A model generated the notes under the pieces. That model saw only the letters and a program-made list of their open reading frames with translations, had not been told where the DNA came from and did not search any database. Below, in pieces: positions 46,881 through 59,183 of a DNA stretch of 64,000 bases (positions within the stretch are counted from its first letter, which is position 1; the number at the start of each line of letters is the position of its first letter). The position numbers were made by a program, and so were the translations under genes. This DNA comes from Aristolochia californica (taxonomy: Eukaryota; Streptophyta; Magnoliopsida; Piperales; Aristolochiaceae): positions 8,957,758 to 9,021,757 of the forward strand of contig JARWKL010000009.1 in assembly GCA_029961685.1 (NCBI GenBank), in the 5' to 3' direction.

Positions 46881-46892
46881 GCTCTAATACCC
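46881..46892 (-). other. Primer-like site of gene-carrying element
   Basis: Plus GCTCTAATACCC (minus GGGTATTAGAGC) lies 3 bp from the LTR and resembles the tRNA-Met site with two changes. Confidence 0.6.
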
Positions 46893-46895
46893 AGT

Positions 46896-47269
46896 TGTTA
46901 TTGTCCCGGATCTAACACAGTGATTCATAGGGAAGAAGAAGAGAAGAGAAGAATCAAGTCGAAAGGAAGCTTGAAAACCCTAGGTTCATTAAGGTGAACG
47001 CACACCCCTGAGCTCCTTTAGGAGAACTCAAAACCCTGGTTATACTAAAATCAGACTTGTCTTTTCTCATTCCTTTCACCCCTTAAGTAGGGTTTACGCT
47101 AACAAGGGTTCAAGAGAAAGAATTACAATAATGCCCCTATGGCATACTAACTCATCAATTAAAATAAAAATGAAGTAAAAGTAAATAGAAAGAAAAATAA
47201 TTAACTTAATAATAAAAGACTCAACCATTGTGCCTTTGCATTACTCGGCCTGCTATTGAGTTCATAACA
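46896..47269 (-). repeat. 5' LTR of the gene-carrying element
   Basis: 374 bp, TGTTATTGTCCCGG...TTCATAACA in plus reading, the same length as the 3' LTR with scattered substitutions. Confidence 0.9.
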
Positions 47270-48397
47270 GTGTATATGAACAATATGCATATATGCATGT
47301 TAGTAATTTGATTCATTCCATTTCCAGTAAGTTCCTAAATATGTTTCTCATTGTTTGTTTAATGTACGTTTAAACTCTAGCAAGAAATGACAATTCTAAA
47401 CCTTGTCAATTTGATCATTTGCCGCCTCTGCAAAAGATGACACTTTTTTGGCAGATTTATCATGAACGCTTGGACCAGTGGGCATCTAAAATCTCCTCTC
47501 TCTGACATCTCATTGTTGTTCAAACTCTCTATGACAATCCAATGAAAATTTAGACCAACTAACGATTTCAAAAATAATTAAAACTCAAAACTTCTAGAAA
47601 ATCGAGACGAAGCCACAAGAAGATGATAGGAAAACCCCAAAGATCGATGCAACAAAACTTCTCTCCACATCAAATCACTTAGCTCTGGGAAAACATGCTT
47701 CACTTAGATGAATCAATACCCTTATCCAACGTCTCAAACTATAGTTTTAATAATGAAGTCAATGCAAATTTGTAGGATCACTAAAGCAACAGCTGAAGCC
47801 AGTTTTAGATGTGAGAAGTTGGATTATAACCTGCCATATAGATAAAATTCACAACATTACCATTTTTTATACCTTTTGCATGACACAAGGCAAACACTAT
47901 GAGAAGTACAAAACACATGAGTTTGAAGTATTCACTTAATGAAGTTGAATCTAAGCAGGCCCAATTAGTAGCAAAAGATAGAATTTTTTTTTCTTTTCAG
48001 ATCACCTACAAGTCTGATTTTCTTCTTTCCAAAATTCAAGAAGTTGTGAGTGCAGTTAGTAGTTTGGAAGAAAAAGAAGAAAATACTTGCTAGTTGCTGG
48101 TTACCAAGGCATGAAAAAACGATCATCATCAACAACACACAAAGGAAACTAATCCAACACAAGAATTGCCACCCCCCGAAGAGGAAGTGCAGTAGATAAA
48201 GGTTTTGATGCGTCTGCAAGTCCGCCAGATTTATGGTGGCCTCACCAAGTATGCTGGAACGAGATGATCCTTGACAAAACAGAAGAATATCCCTTCTAAA
48301 TGTCTACTGAAGATAAAGAACTCAAAATTAGTTTAACACAATAACAAAATAATAGGCTTCTATAAGAAAAGAAAGAGATGAGATACAGGGTCCAAGT

Positions 48398-48441
<44 letters not shown>

Positions 48442-49309
48442 CAAAAGAACGACAGATACCATTGCAACCACAAGGTTGTAGAGCTTCTCCTCAAACATTT
48501 TAGTTTTAGCATCTTGGAATAGTATTGCAGTCTCATAGATAGGATCCGACCATTTGCAGTTCTCATTCCCCACATTGGCTTTGGTTGTTTTTGTTTTTGT
48601 TGTCTTTCCCGTGTCAACAAGAATAAAAAAATAAAAAATCTTTCAGATCATTATTAGGGCAATACAACTAGCAACCAAATGATAGGTCAATTCCACTCCA
48701 CAAATCAGTGGTAGCTCTAGCTCAAGAAACTTGAAACAATGCCAGATGAAAACTAAATGCTGAGATATCTATCCAAATAGCCATTTCAAGAGCAATGAAA
48801 AAGCCACATTCTGGAATGGAAATAAACTTAGCTCTAACAGAAGGTCATATTTAACAAAAGGCTTACTTGTGTAGCATGGAAATGTAGCCAAAAAACAACT
48901 TTTACTTTTACCTTTTTAAAGTTAGCTATCCTGGACATTATGTCGAATCAACCAATCATAACTAGGAAAATATCAGCTTTCCCTGCAACATTAAATGAAA
49001 AACAAAACCACAATCTCTTCATCCATTCTAGAAACATATGAGATAGATAACATAAACCAATAGAAATTGCAGCTCACTCACACAGAAAAATTACTTTCCT
49101 GGATAGTATTAGGCCTTTTCATTATTAAATTTGAAAATGCTTAAAATCAAAGAGCATCTTACGTAGAGAAGCAAAGAAAGGAACTGAAAATGAAACAAGA
49201 AGGCAAGTAAATATGAAATTCAACAAGGGCGTTTGAAACTGACGTACTGATGGCAGCTGCTCTTTTCCGTTTTCAAAGTGAGTATCGACATTCAATAGAA
49301 ATAGCAATT
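47270..49309. other. Introns and 5' region of the coiled-coil pseudogene
   Basis: Three degenerate exons (47398-47545, 48150-48269 and 48461-48640) lie in this stretch, separated by AT-rich intron-like DNA. A plus-strand frame at 47899-48093 has no recognised family and is probably chance. From 48640 to 49309 I see no exon. Confidence 0.6.
48401..48437 (+). repeat. (GA)n microsatellite
   Basis: About 18 dinucleotides, in the pseudogene intron just after the exon at 48461-48640. Confidence 0.9.
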
Positions 49310-49775
49310 AAATATTTGCGTGAACAGTACAGAACGACGTCGGAAACGAGAGGTAAGCACCAGGCATTTTGACGCACATGCGCACGGGCCCAAGTCCTCC
49401 CACGAGCGGCATACCCTTGTCTTGTAAGAATTGGGGTTTGTGAGAGAGAAAAAGCCTATTTCCGACGCCGATGACCGAGCACGAGCGGCACCAGGCGGCT
49501 CGTCCACCAAAATTCCATCTATTATAAGGACTTTCTCTTCGGAAATCTCCACCAGTAACTTGTGCAATGGCGACGATCTTGACGGAGGAGTCACAGCGTT
49601 TCGATGGCCGAAAGCGGGGAAAAAATGGAAGCTTGCTGCGATGGTACTCGACGGAAGTAGTGTATAGGGTCAGATTTTTCGCGGCGGAGGGTAACCTGAC
49701 ACGAGAGAAGCGGAGGTGTGCCTGGTCCACATCGAGAGTGTCCGGGGGGGGTACCGGCGGCGTCTATTGATGAGG
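49310..49775 (+). other. GC-rich island, possibly the start of a broken gene
   Basis: The base composition changes sharply to GC-rich, CpG-containing DNA, as at plant promoters and first exons. Open frames exist on both strands. On the plus strand ATG 49567 gives 67 codons (MATILTEESQRFDGRKRGKN...) with a stop just before the junction with the hAT remnant. No family is recognised. It may be the 5' region of the minus-strand coiled-coil gene, of a plus-strand gene, or both. Confidence 0.4.
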
Positions 49776-50360
49776 AAATTGTCTTCTCGCTAGGGGGGAT
49801 TATTTTTTTCCTTCTAACTTAGGTCCTCTAGTTTCCACCATGGATGAGGAACAACGCGGAGGGAAAAGCTTCCAGCGGCGTCGGCAAGGAACTTTTTTTG
49901 GCGATAACGGTTGTGACGACTGAAGCGGTGACAACGGAAACAAATGTGAAGGCAGACTAGGGGGAAGAAATATAGTGGTGGCCACAAAATCAGTGGTGAC
50001 GAAAAGGCAGAAGGCGGCCGGTGAGGCAATTGTCGACAGCGACAAAGGTGGCCACAACAACGGATGGGAGGGGGGAGGGGTTCAGCGGTGACGAGGGAGG
50101 AAGAATTTTCCCCCGTTGCTCTCTCTCCCCTCTCTCCCACTCGCTCCCTAGTCCCGACTCCCCCGAATCCCGCACCGCTTGTTAAATTAATGAGCTGGCT
50201 CATGAGTTTTCGAGCCAAACCTTGATTCAGTCGAGCTCGGCTCGTTAATTTAAACAAACCGATCCCGGATCTCAAAATCGGCTCAAGATCCAGGTATACT
50301 GAATTAAACCGTGCCAGAATGGAGCCAAGCTCGAGCCGGCTTGGTTTGAAACCACCCATA
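49776..50360. mobile_element. Right-end remnant of the hAT-like element
   Basis: It matches 17895-18493 from AAATTGTCTTCTCGCTAGG to the terminal ACCCATA, followed by ACTGTCAG, one base from the ACTATCAG target. The left two-thirds are missing, and it is joined directly to the GC-rich island. Confidence 0.75.
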
Positions 50361-50892
50361 ACTGTCAGACTTTCATATTGCGGACATCACATCTATTCAT
50401 GGAACTGTCTTATCATTATGACTCAAGTTTGTTGCAGGCTCGGTGTTCCAACTAAACCTGTTACAAGTTCTTTAATCTGACACCATTGGTTTAAGCATTC
50501 AGAAATGTGTGTTGTGATGATTGAATGTGGGAGTGTAATTCTTAGATGTTCTAAAAGGATGGTTAATGTATCGTAATAACTTTTATTACATTGTGTGATG
50601 AAGTACTTATTGAAATTTGAATATTAGAATGATGTTTTAGGAGCACAAGAATGGTTTATTATTCACACTTGTCTTGTTAGATTTTTTTTGTCTTCTTTTT
50701 TTTTACCTCTTGCTCTTTATGGATATTGCTCTATAGATTCCATTTCTCATTCAATCCTTTTCATCCAAATTCCAACTTTCATACAGTGAGAAAATACAAT
50801 TTATGTGACCAGAATTTGAAACCATCAAAACATCCAATCTGAAGTTGTGTGAGCAAACAAATTCCATTTCTCATTCAGTCCTTTCCATCCAA
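50361..50892. repeat. Block flank with copia-empty site, second instance
   Basis: GGCTCGGTGTTCC at 50438-50450 is the intact, uninterrupted target CGGTG (50441-50445). The flank continues as in the blocks until CCTTTCCATCC near 50892, where it jumps into the gag region of copia C. Confidence 0.88.
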
Positions 50893-50997
50893 GTTCATAT
50901 TCAACTTAAAATCGACGGGCCGTGCTGGTTTGACGATAAACCTTGTGGAGGTAATTCCACATATCTGCGGCAGTTTTGTAGGGCCTCAGATTTGGGT

Positions 50998-51216
50998 CTA
51001 GTGAGGCTCAAAAGATCCAAGTATCCAAGTCATGACTCTAGCATCCATGATGATCCATTTTGACAATGCGTTATCATCTCCAGGTGCCAGATCACTCCCA
51101 TCAATATGACCCCATAAACCTCTTTCCTGAACAAATAATCGGAACCGAAATTCCCAAGTACTGTAGTTCTTGCCCGTGAACCGAATAGGAGCGAAATCGG
51201 ACTGGTCTGCTGACAT
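50998..51216 (-). pseudogene. copia gag N-terminal fragment, copy C
   Basis: From ATG 51216 the frame reads MSADQSDFAPIRFTGKNYST then WEFRFRLFVQERGLWGHIDG, the typical start of plant copia gag, for about 73 codons before a stop. It is the best preserved gag start of the three, because A and B have lost frame here. Confidence 0.85.
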
Positions 51217-51245
51217 GATAAGATCGAATCTAGAAAAATTCCTAA

Positions 51246-51440
51246 TGCACCCCCACAAGATAAGAAATTTCAAATAGAAATTCAAGATTTGGCCCAGGTT
51301 AATAGAAATTCAAATTAGACACCCAAACTATTAGAAATTCGAAAAATGCCCTCACACCTTCAGAAATTCCAGAATGGCCCCCAAAACTTTCAGAAATTTC
51401 AAATTGGCCCCCAAAGGTTCGCAAATTGCATAACGACCTT
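51246..51440 (-). repeat. Leader repeats, copia C
   Basis: The same roughly 30-bp array as 2945-3180, with one or two units missing near 51275. Confidence 0.65.
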
Positions 51441-51854
51441 ATGCCAAATAATCAATCGAAAGCGCGGGAGAAAAAAAAATCGTACCTTCGTTCCCCCTTC
51501 CGGCGAGTTTCCCGACGAGAACCCCCTTCCCGTTGTAGCTTCTCTGGCAACGAAACCACCGATGGAGCTTTTTTGCCGACGAAACCACAACTTTCCCGAG
51601 TTCGGACAATGCTTTCCGACAACCCCCAAAAACCACCCCTTCCGGCGAGAACCCTCTTTCTTTCGTTTCCCCATCCGGCTAGAACCCTCTTCCTGGCAAC
51701 GGAACCCCCAAAGCTTTTTCGGCAACGGAACCACCCGACAAGTTTTTCTAACGACGCCCGAAATCAATGCCGAAAACAAAAAAAAACTCATCGAACAACA
51801 TAGGTCGTCGGACAAAAATGTGTCAGACAGTTAATCTTCAGAGCACTGATACCA

Positions 51855-52155
51855 TGGCAAATAAAAATCAAGGGACTGGCGGAACAGTCCAAACACCCAC
51901 AAGAGAGAGCGTAGCTCTCTGGTTTCACGGCGAAATGAAGCAGACGAAAGATTAATCAAAATGTTTTCATTGGGGATTTTCCCCCTTTCATTAGGCATTT
52001 AACCTTTAGGTTTTCCTGTTACAAAATGGCCCATGGGCCCAAGACAATACCCCCCCCCATTAAGCCTAATCAAATAACCCTATGTACATATCCCAAATTA
52101 TACAACAATTATGAACATAAATTACATTTAATATGCATTTTAACATATCGTAACA
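51855..52155 (-). repeat. 5' LTR of copia C
   Basis: 301 bp, TGGCAAATA...CGTAACA in plus reading, matching 27140-27441. Confidence 0.92.
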
Positions 52156-52797
52156 CGGTGTTCCAACTATATTCATTAAAAGTTCTTTTATCTGACACCA
52201 TTGATTTGAGCATTCAAAAATGTGTGTTGTGATGGTTGAATGTGGAAGTGTAATTCGTAGATGTTCTAAAAGGATGGTTAATGTATCATAATAAGTTTTA
52301 TTATATTGTGTGATGAAGTACTTATTGAAATTTGGATATTAGAATGATGTTTTAGGAGCACAAGAATGGTTTATTATTCACACTTGTCTTGTTAGTGTTT
52401 TTTGTCATTTTTTTTTCACCTCTTGCTCTTTATGGATATGGCGCTACATATTCCATTTCTCATTCAATCCTTTTCATCCAAATTCCAACTTCCATATAGT
52501 GAGAAGATACAATTTATGTGACCAGAATTTGAAACCATCAAAACGTCCAATCTGAAGTTGTGTGATCAAACATATACCATTTCTCATTCAGTCCTTTCCA
52601 TCCAAATGCCAACTTCGATACAATGAGAAATGCAATTTAAGTGAATAGTATTAGAAACCTTCAAAACTTCCTCCTAATACTCACCAAAGGAATTCTTCTC
52701 TTCTTGTCCACCAAACCACCGTCTTGGTACCATTCAACCTAAGGAATTGTTGAGTAAGTTAAATTAAAACTTCCTAAAAATGATATAGATAATGCTC

Positions 52798-53297
52798 TAG
52801 GCCATCTCAAAGCCCTTCCCAAAAAATTCTAGAAATCCAAATCCAACGATATCCTCCACCAGTTTTGGGAAGGGATAGGTCCTCCCTTTCAGTGCTTATT
52901 TCTTGAGCCTAATGGACTTTAGCTATTTACATTTTCAGGTCCTTTCATACACCTTTCTTGTCACAAGGCAATATGGAATTTTCTTTTTTTAGATATTTGC
53001 ACATCTTAAAAGAAAAAATTACTTTCGTACGAATAGGTTCCCTAGAAATCATTCCTAGAAACTTCAAGGGGGGGTAAGTGCATTTTCAAAGTTAAAGTGA
53101 AAGTGAATTATTTTTTTATGTTAGTATGCACAATGGAAAGTTTAGTGGAAAGTACATAAGAGATTTATTAATAAAATACTCTAATATATTTAAATTTTAT
53201 AGGATATTTTTATCTAACTTTTCTATTAATAAGTTAGGATAGATTTTAACTCTTCTTAATTCATCAATAATAATAAAATTAAACTTTATTTATTTAT

Positions 53298-53394
<97 letters not shown>

Positions 53395-56300
53395 ATACTT
53401 AACAAATTTTACTTTTATGATATCCAAATGCTTAATCAAATTGTTACTTTTTAATATCTAAATTCTCACTCTTGAAATATTAATTAAATATAAAATTAAA
53501 ATTTATAAATTTATGTAAATAAAAAATATGGTATTTTATTATTAAAAAATAATTTTACAAATTTAATTTTATTATATTTTTTATTTAAATAAACTCTAAT
53601 ATATATAATTTATTTTAAAGTATTAAATAATCAAAAATAAATTAAGACAGTTTATTTAATTAAGTATATATAAAATGATTAAACAATCCCTTAGTTTTAT
53701 ATTATCCAAATGTTAATCAAATTGTTACCTTACAAAATCTAAATTCTCACTCTTAAAATAGTCATTAAATATAATGTAAAAATAAGGATTTTATATAAAT
53801 AAATTTTTTTATTTTATAAAATCATCTAATATATTTAAAATTTATTTTAGATAGCTAAATTTGGCTAAAATAAAATAAAATTTAAGTAGTTATAAATTAA
53901 TAAAAACAACTAACTCGTTTTAAATAAATAAATAATTTCAAAAAATATTAACATTACTCTGTTAGATTTAATTTTTATAATATAATTTTATTTAACTATT
54001 CTATCTATAACGTAAGATAAATTTCAACTTGTTTAAATTAATAATTAATTACTTAAATAAATATTTAATTTTATTATTTTCAAATGCAAAAGTGAGAGGG
54101 CAGAATGAGCATACGAAGAGTGAAAGAGTGAGTTAGCGCGCTGGTGAAAGCTAATTGACTAGCCTTAGGGAGGAGTGGTTTCACTTTCCCTCGTTTTTTC
54201 TCAAGAATTAGTGCCACTCGCCACTTACGGTGCACACTAACAAGTTTTGGGTTACTTTCGCTAGTGAAAGTAATTCATTTTCACTTTCACTTTCACTTCA
54301 GAGTGTACTAACGAGGCCTTAGTGTGCTCAATGAAAAGTACAAAGTAAAGTACTTTACTGTGTTAGTGTACACAATGGAAAATATAATGGAAAGTAGAAG
54401 ATGGGTTTATTAATAAAATACTATGATAGATTTGACCTTATTAAGATAGTTTTATTTAGATTTTTCAATTAAAAAAATAAGATAAGAAACTTAAAAATTA
54501 AAAATAAACTAGGAGGAAGGTTTTCATGGGCTTCAAGAGCCCATGGGATATTATCAATTTTTCCAACTCTATGGACTTCTAGAATGCTCTCACCACGATC
54601 GCCACCATCTACCCAATTTTGGGTTACTACAATTGATGGTATCCTAATTTCTTCCACCTATTGACCTAATATATAATTTGTTGTTTCTCTTTGTCTCGTT
54701 ACTAACACCAAAATTGTAAATTGGAAGGAGGCCAAGATATGGAACTGTGCATTCAAAAGGGTGGAGAAGGATACAAAGTTACCTAGAGAGAGCATTTGCA
54801 CTACTGTTCCGATAGAGGCATTCCCGACGGTGTATCAGTTCGACGATATTATCAATTTTGCCAACTCTATGGGCTTCTAGAATGCTCTCCACAGTCGCTC
54901 ACAAGTTCAACGCAACAGATTGGTCTTTCAATTCACTCCTAATTTTTTCCAATTGATACGTTGTCGGGAGTGCCCCTATCGGAACAGTAGTGCAAATGCT
55001 CCCTCTGGGTAACCTTGCATCCTTCCCCGCCCTTTCGAATGGATAGTTCCATATCTTGTCCTCTCTTCCAGTTTCCAATTTTGGTGTTAGAAACGAGATG
55101 AAGAGAAACAACAAATTATTAACTAGGTCAATAGGTGGAAGAAATTAGGATACCATCAAAATTGGGTAGATGGTGGCGATCATGGTGATAGCGTTCTAGA
55201 AGTTCATAGAGTTGGCAAAATTGAAAATATCCCATGGGCTCTTGAATGAAGGCCATGAAAGCCTTCCACCTAGTTTTATTTTTAATTTTTAAGTTACTTA
55301 TCTTATTTTGTTAATTGAAAATTCTAAATAAAACTATATTAATTAGGTTAAATCTATCACAATATTTTATTAATAAACTCATCTTCTACTTTCCATTATA
55401 TTTTCCATTGTGTACACTAACCCAAGAAAGTACTTTACGTTGCACTTTTCATTGAGCACACTAAAGCCCCATTAGTACAAAGTGAAAGTCAAAATAAAAG
55501 TAATTTCACTAGTGAAAATAACCCAAAACCTGTTAGTGTGCACCGTAAGTGTCAAGTGACAATTTTTCTTGAGAAAAATGAGAGAAAGTTAAATCACTCC
55601 TAAGGCTAGTGAATTCACTTTCACTCGCCTGCTCACTTGCTCTCTCACTCTTGTTATGCTCATTCTGCCCTCTCACTTTTGCATTTGGATATAATAAAAT
55701 TAACAACATTTAAGTAAATTAAAAAGCTTAATTAATTTATTAATTTAAACAAGTTACAATTTATCTTTCTTTATTAAAAAATAGTAAATAAAAGTATATT
55801 ATAAAAGTTAAATCTAATTGAATAGTTTTATATAATAAAATACCCTATTTTTTATTTATATAAATTCTTTATTTTAATATTATATTTGATTTCTAATTTA
55901 AGAGTGAGAATTTAGATTTTACACAAGTAACAATTTCATTAAGAATTTGGATATTATAAAAGTAAGTATTTGTTAGATCATTTTTAATCTATTTAATTAA
56001 ATAAATAATTATTTTTAAAAAGCATTTATTAATTTAAAACATGTTAATATTTTTTAAAATTACTTATTAATTTAAAAATGTTAATTTTTTAATTTTTTAT
56101 TAATTTAAAAAAACTTAAAATTATTTTATTTTAGTTAAATATAGTTATCTAAAGTAAAAGGTAAATATATTAGATGATTTTATAAAACACAATAAACTTT
56201 TTTATTTACATTAAATCCTTATTTTTAACATTATATTTAATCACTTATTTAAGAGTGAGAATTTAGAGTTTTTAAATTAACAATTTGATTAACATTTGAA

Positions 56301-57128
56301 TAATATAAAAGTATGGATTTGTTTAATCCTTTTATATATATTTAATTAAATAAATAATCTTAATTTATTTTTAGTTATTTAATCATTTAAAATAAATTAA
56401 ATATTTTTCTATTTAAATAAAAAATCTTATAAAATTTAATTTTAGAAGTAATTTTGAATAATAAAATACCATCTTTTTTTATTTAATTAAGTTTATAAAT
56501 TTGAATATTATATTTAATTAATATTTCGAGAGTGAGAATTTAGATATTAAAAAGTAACAATTTGATTATGCATTTGGATATCATAAAAGTAAAAAAATTT
56601 AATTATTTTATTTATATAATTAATTAATTAATTAATTAAATTATTATTATTATTATTATTGATTAAGAAAGAAGAGTTAAAATCTATCCTAACTTATTAA
56701 TAGAAAACTTAGATAAAAAATATCCTATAAAATTTAAATCTATTAGAATATTTTATTAATAATTTTCTTTTGTACTTTCCTCTATATTTTGCATTGTGCA
56801 TACAAACACAAAAAAATAGTTCACTTTCACTTTCACTTTGAAAATGCACTAACCCCCCCTTGAAGTTTCTTGGAATGATTTCTAGGAAAAATATTCATAC
56901 TGAGGTAATCTTTTCTTTTAAGATGTGCAAATATTTGAAAAATAAAATTCCATATTGCCTTGTGACAAGAAAGGTGTATGAAAGGACCCGAAAATGTAAA
57001 TAGTTAGTCCATTAGGCTCAAGAAATAAGCACTGAAAGGGAGCACCTGTCCTTTCCCAAAACTAGTGGATGGTATCGCTAGATATGGATTTCTAGCATTT
57101 TTTGGGAAGGGCATTGAGAGGGCTTAGG
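52798..57128. repeat. Giant inverted repeat, copy C
   Basis: 4.3 kb folding about a centre near 54880. TIR elements begin near 53070 and end near 56858 (CACTAACCCCCC). The left arm is lengthened by the (TA)n expansion and shortened near 54050 relative to B. Confidence 0.92.
53305..53388 (+). repeat. (TA)42 microsatellite
   Basis: 84 bp of uninterrupted TA. The same position in A (about 5009-5020) and B (about 28594-28610) has only a few repeats, so it expanded in C. Confidence 0.95.
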
Positions 57129-57129
57129 G

Positions 57130-57597
57130 TTTTTGGCACCCTATTGAAGGACTCGTTATCACTTGCAAGAATTTGGAGATAATACTCCTACAGATGAAAG
57201 AGAAGTATTTAATCAAAGACACTCATCTTAACGGAATACTATCGAGTATATATTTGGGGCTTTAAAAGCTCATTTCAAGATATTAAAAGATGCTCCTCCT
57301 TTTGATTTTGATGTCCAGGTAAAAATTATGATTGCTTGTTGTATATTGCATAATTATATACCCATGGAGGATTACATGGATTTATTTAAAGATGAAAAAC
57401 ATGATTCAAGTGATGATTTTGGTGAAGAACATTGTGAAGATAACAATATAATTAAAAATGAAGACAGTGATAGTGGTGATGATTTTAAGGACGATGTGGA
57501 CACTCAAATAAGTACTCAGAGGGAGTCTGCAATACAATCTACAAGAGCATCATATTTTTGAGATGTATTAGCAATTCAAATGTGGAAAAATTATTGA
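57130..57597 (+). pseudogene. PIF/Harbinger transposase C-terminal fragment, C
   Basis: Same fragment and same three stops as copy A, including TGA at 57559 before AIQMWKNY. YIFGALKAHFKILK and ACCILHNYI are visible. Confidence 0.85.
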
Positions 57598-58846
57598 CTA
57601 TTATGTTTTAATGGCATTAAATATTTTTTTGGTTGTATTTTGTGTACAGTTGTAGCTTTTTTATATTAAATAGGTGATTGAGTTATATGTGTTTGTTGGA
57701 AGATAGGGCCCAAGCCCACACGACCTAGGAAGGCCCACATATCAAAGTGTATTAGAAGATGGGCCCAAACCCATAAGACCAAGGAAGATCCATGCAACCA
57801 AGAGATATAGAAGATGGGCTCAAGGCCCACAAATGAAGGAGAAGGCCCATAGGCCCACATACAATGATGTTAGATGGTAAATAAAGAGTCATCTCATAGA
57901 GATGGCATTGATGTAATTAAGTTAAAGTTCCAGGGTTAAAACCCTAAACCCTAAGTTCAGGGGTATTATTGTAATACAATAGTTTTATTAATCTATAAAT
58001 AAAGCTTCAGGGGGAGGGTTAGGATCATCAATTCCATAAGATTTCTTCATCTAGTTTTCTCCCAATGGGTTTCTTTCCCTTTTTCTTCATGAGCTAAATT
58101 CATGGAGTCCTGAAAATCAACATGGTATCAGACCTATGATTTTCAGGATTCCTACTATGATTTTTCAGGTTTAATTCTCCTTCATTTCGGATTAGAATTT
58201 TTTTTCTCTCTTTTAATTCTTAGACAGTTTGTTTTTTTTTTGGTTAAATTGTATCATCCACCATGCCTGTATGCTCGAGGCAACCACAACTCTCTCTCTC
58301 TCTCTCTCTCTGCACACTTTTTTTTCGTATCTATGTTGAGCCGAGTTGACTCGTCTTTATAGCATGAGCCCAACATGATAATCGATCGAAGGCAGCAGTA
58401 TATGGGTTACTTCTTTGCTTTTTAGCATGAATGCAACTTGGTCCTGTCAACCCGATTCGTCTCTCAACCAGGAGAGTATCCTTCTACAAATAACTCTGGC
58501 GACCCATCAGAGGCAGGGATCCAGTTGGCTTCGTTACTGCACTAGCCACATTATTGTTCTCATTGGAAATATTATAAAAGAAGATAGCTTCTTTTCGTCA
58601 TGCGGCAAGCTCAAGAGCCAGAGGAAGCTTCATGGTATCTCTTCGACGAGGCCGGTCTTCTCTCCGTCCCATAGATCCGTGTGTTGCTGCTGTCGGATGT
58701 TACTACTGCTTTTTGACGGTCTACGCTAGCATTGTCTTCGTCTGCCTTCTCCTTCATTGACAACACTCTACTGACGCTGCTAAGCTTCCTGAGCGCCAGC
58801 TATGCGCTCTGTTTATTGCCTTCACTGGAGAAGACGAGTTTGGTTT

Positions 58847-59183
58847 TGTCAAATTGGGTTGAAGGCCCTATCCTAAAATGACTAGCCACTTAGGAAACCT
58901 CTTTCGCCAACTAATAAATGCAAGATTTTTATACTCACTAATGTATGTAGGACTATCGTTAACACTCCCCCTCACGTGGTAGCATGAGGATAATTTGGAT
59001 TCACATGGTAGCACGTGGATAATTTGGGTGGATGACCACATATGAGAACCTTGCTCTGATACCATATCAAATTGGGTCGAAGTCCCTATCCCAAAATGAC
59101 TAGCCACGTAGGAAACCTCTTCTGCCAACTAATAAATGCAAGATTTTTATACTCACTAATGTAAGTGGGAACTATCATTAACA
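58847..59183 (-). mobile_element. TRIM nested in LARD1 C
   Basis: Terminal repeats 58847-58964 and 59065-59183 and primer-site complement GCTCTGATACCA at 59053-59064. Same insertion as in A and B, with a short deletion in the interior. Confidence 0.9.

Larger units (their letters stand above)
42572..47269 (-). mobile_element. LTR retrotransposon carrying host gene fragments
   Basis: 4,698 bp with exact 5-bp target duplications GTGTA (42567-42571 and 47270-47274) and 374-bp LTRs at each end (42572-42945 and 46896-47269). On the minus strand, a primer-like site GGGTATTAGAGC follows the 5' LTR and a purine tract ACGGGGGGAGTGA precedes the 3' LTR. No gag or pol domains were found; instead the interior is a mosaic of pieces from unrelated nuclear genes: Rab7-like, PPR, CDKAL1/MtaB-like, another PPR and vacuolar H+-pyrophosphatase. 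It lies in an intron of the coiled-coil pseudogene, in the same orientation. Mobilisation would need proteins from another element. Confidence 0.9.
40890..48640 (-). pseudogene. Decayed gene for an NT-C2 domain coiled-coil protein
   Basis: Read on the minus strand. 48640-48461 encodes KTTKANVGNENCKWSDPIYE and EEKLYNLVVAM before a GTATCT donor. 48269-48150 encodes GSSRSSILGEATINLAD, then shifts frame into ADASKPLSTALPLRGG. 47545-47398 encodes REFEQQ, then stops, then KVSSFAEAANDQIDKV. About 41500-40890 encodes RFKSDSTEL and then coiled coil (LLKQKDIDSLEQQLKHED, TAENSLLTHKLAECEEV) with a frameshift near 41180. These match plant EEIG1/EHBP1-type N-terminal C2 proteins with long coiled coils (Arabidopsis AT1G22060-like) from memory of the family. 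A possible further exon is 42337-42188 (HEKVEFIEIS). The first exon and the C-terminal half are missing, and a 4.7-kb LTR element sits in an intron. Confidence 0.78.
50893..52155 (-). mobile_element. Ty1/copia copy C, truncated to its 5' end
   Basis: Contains the 5' LTR (51855-52155), primer-site complement GCACTGATACCA (51843-51854), leader and the first part of gag. Everything downstream is gone; the break point CCATCCAAGTTCA shares CAA with both parents. CGGTG follows at 52156-52160. Confidence 0.92.
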
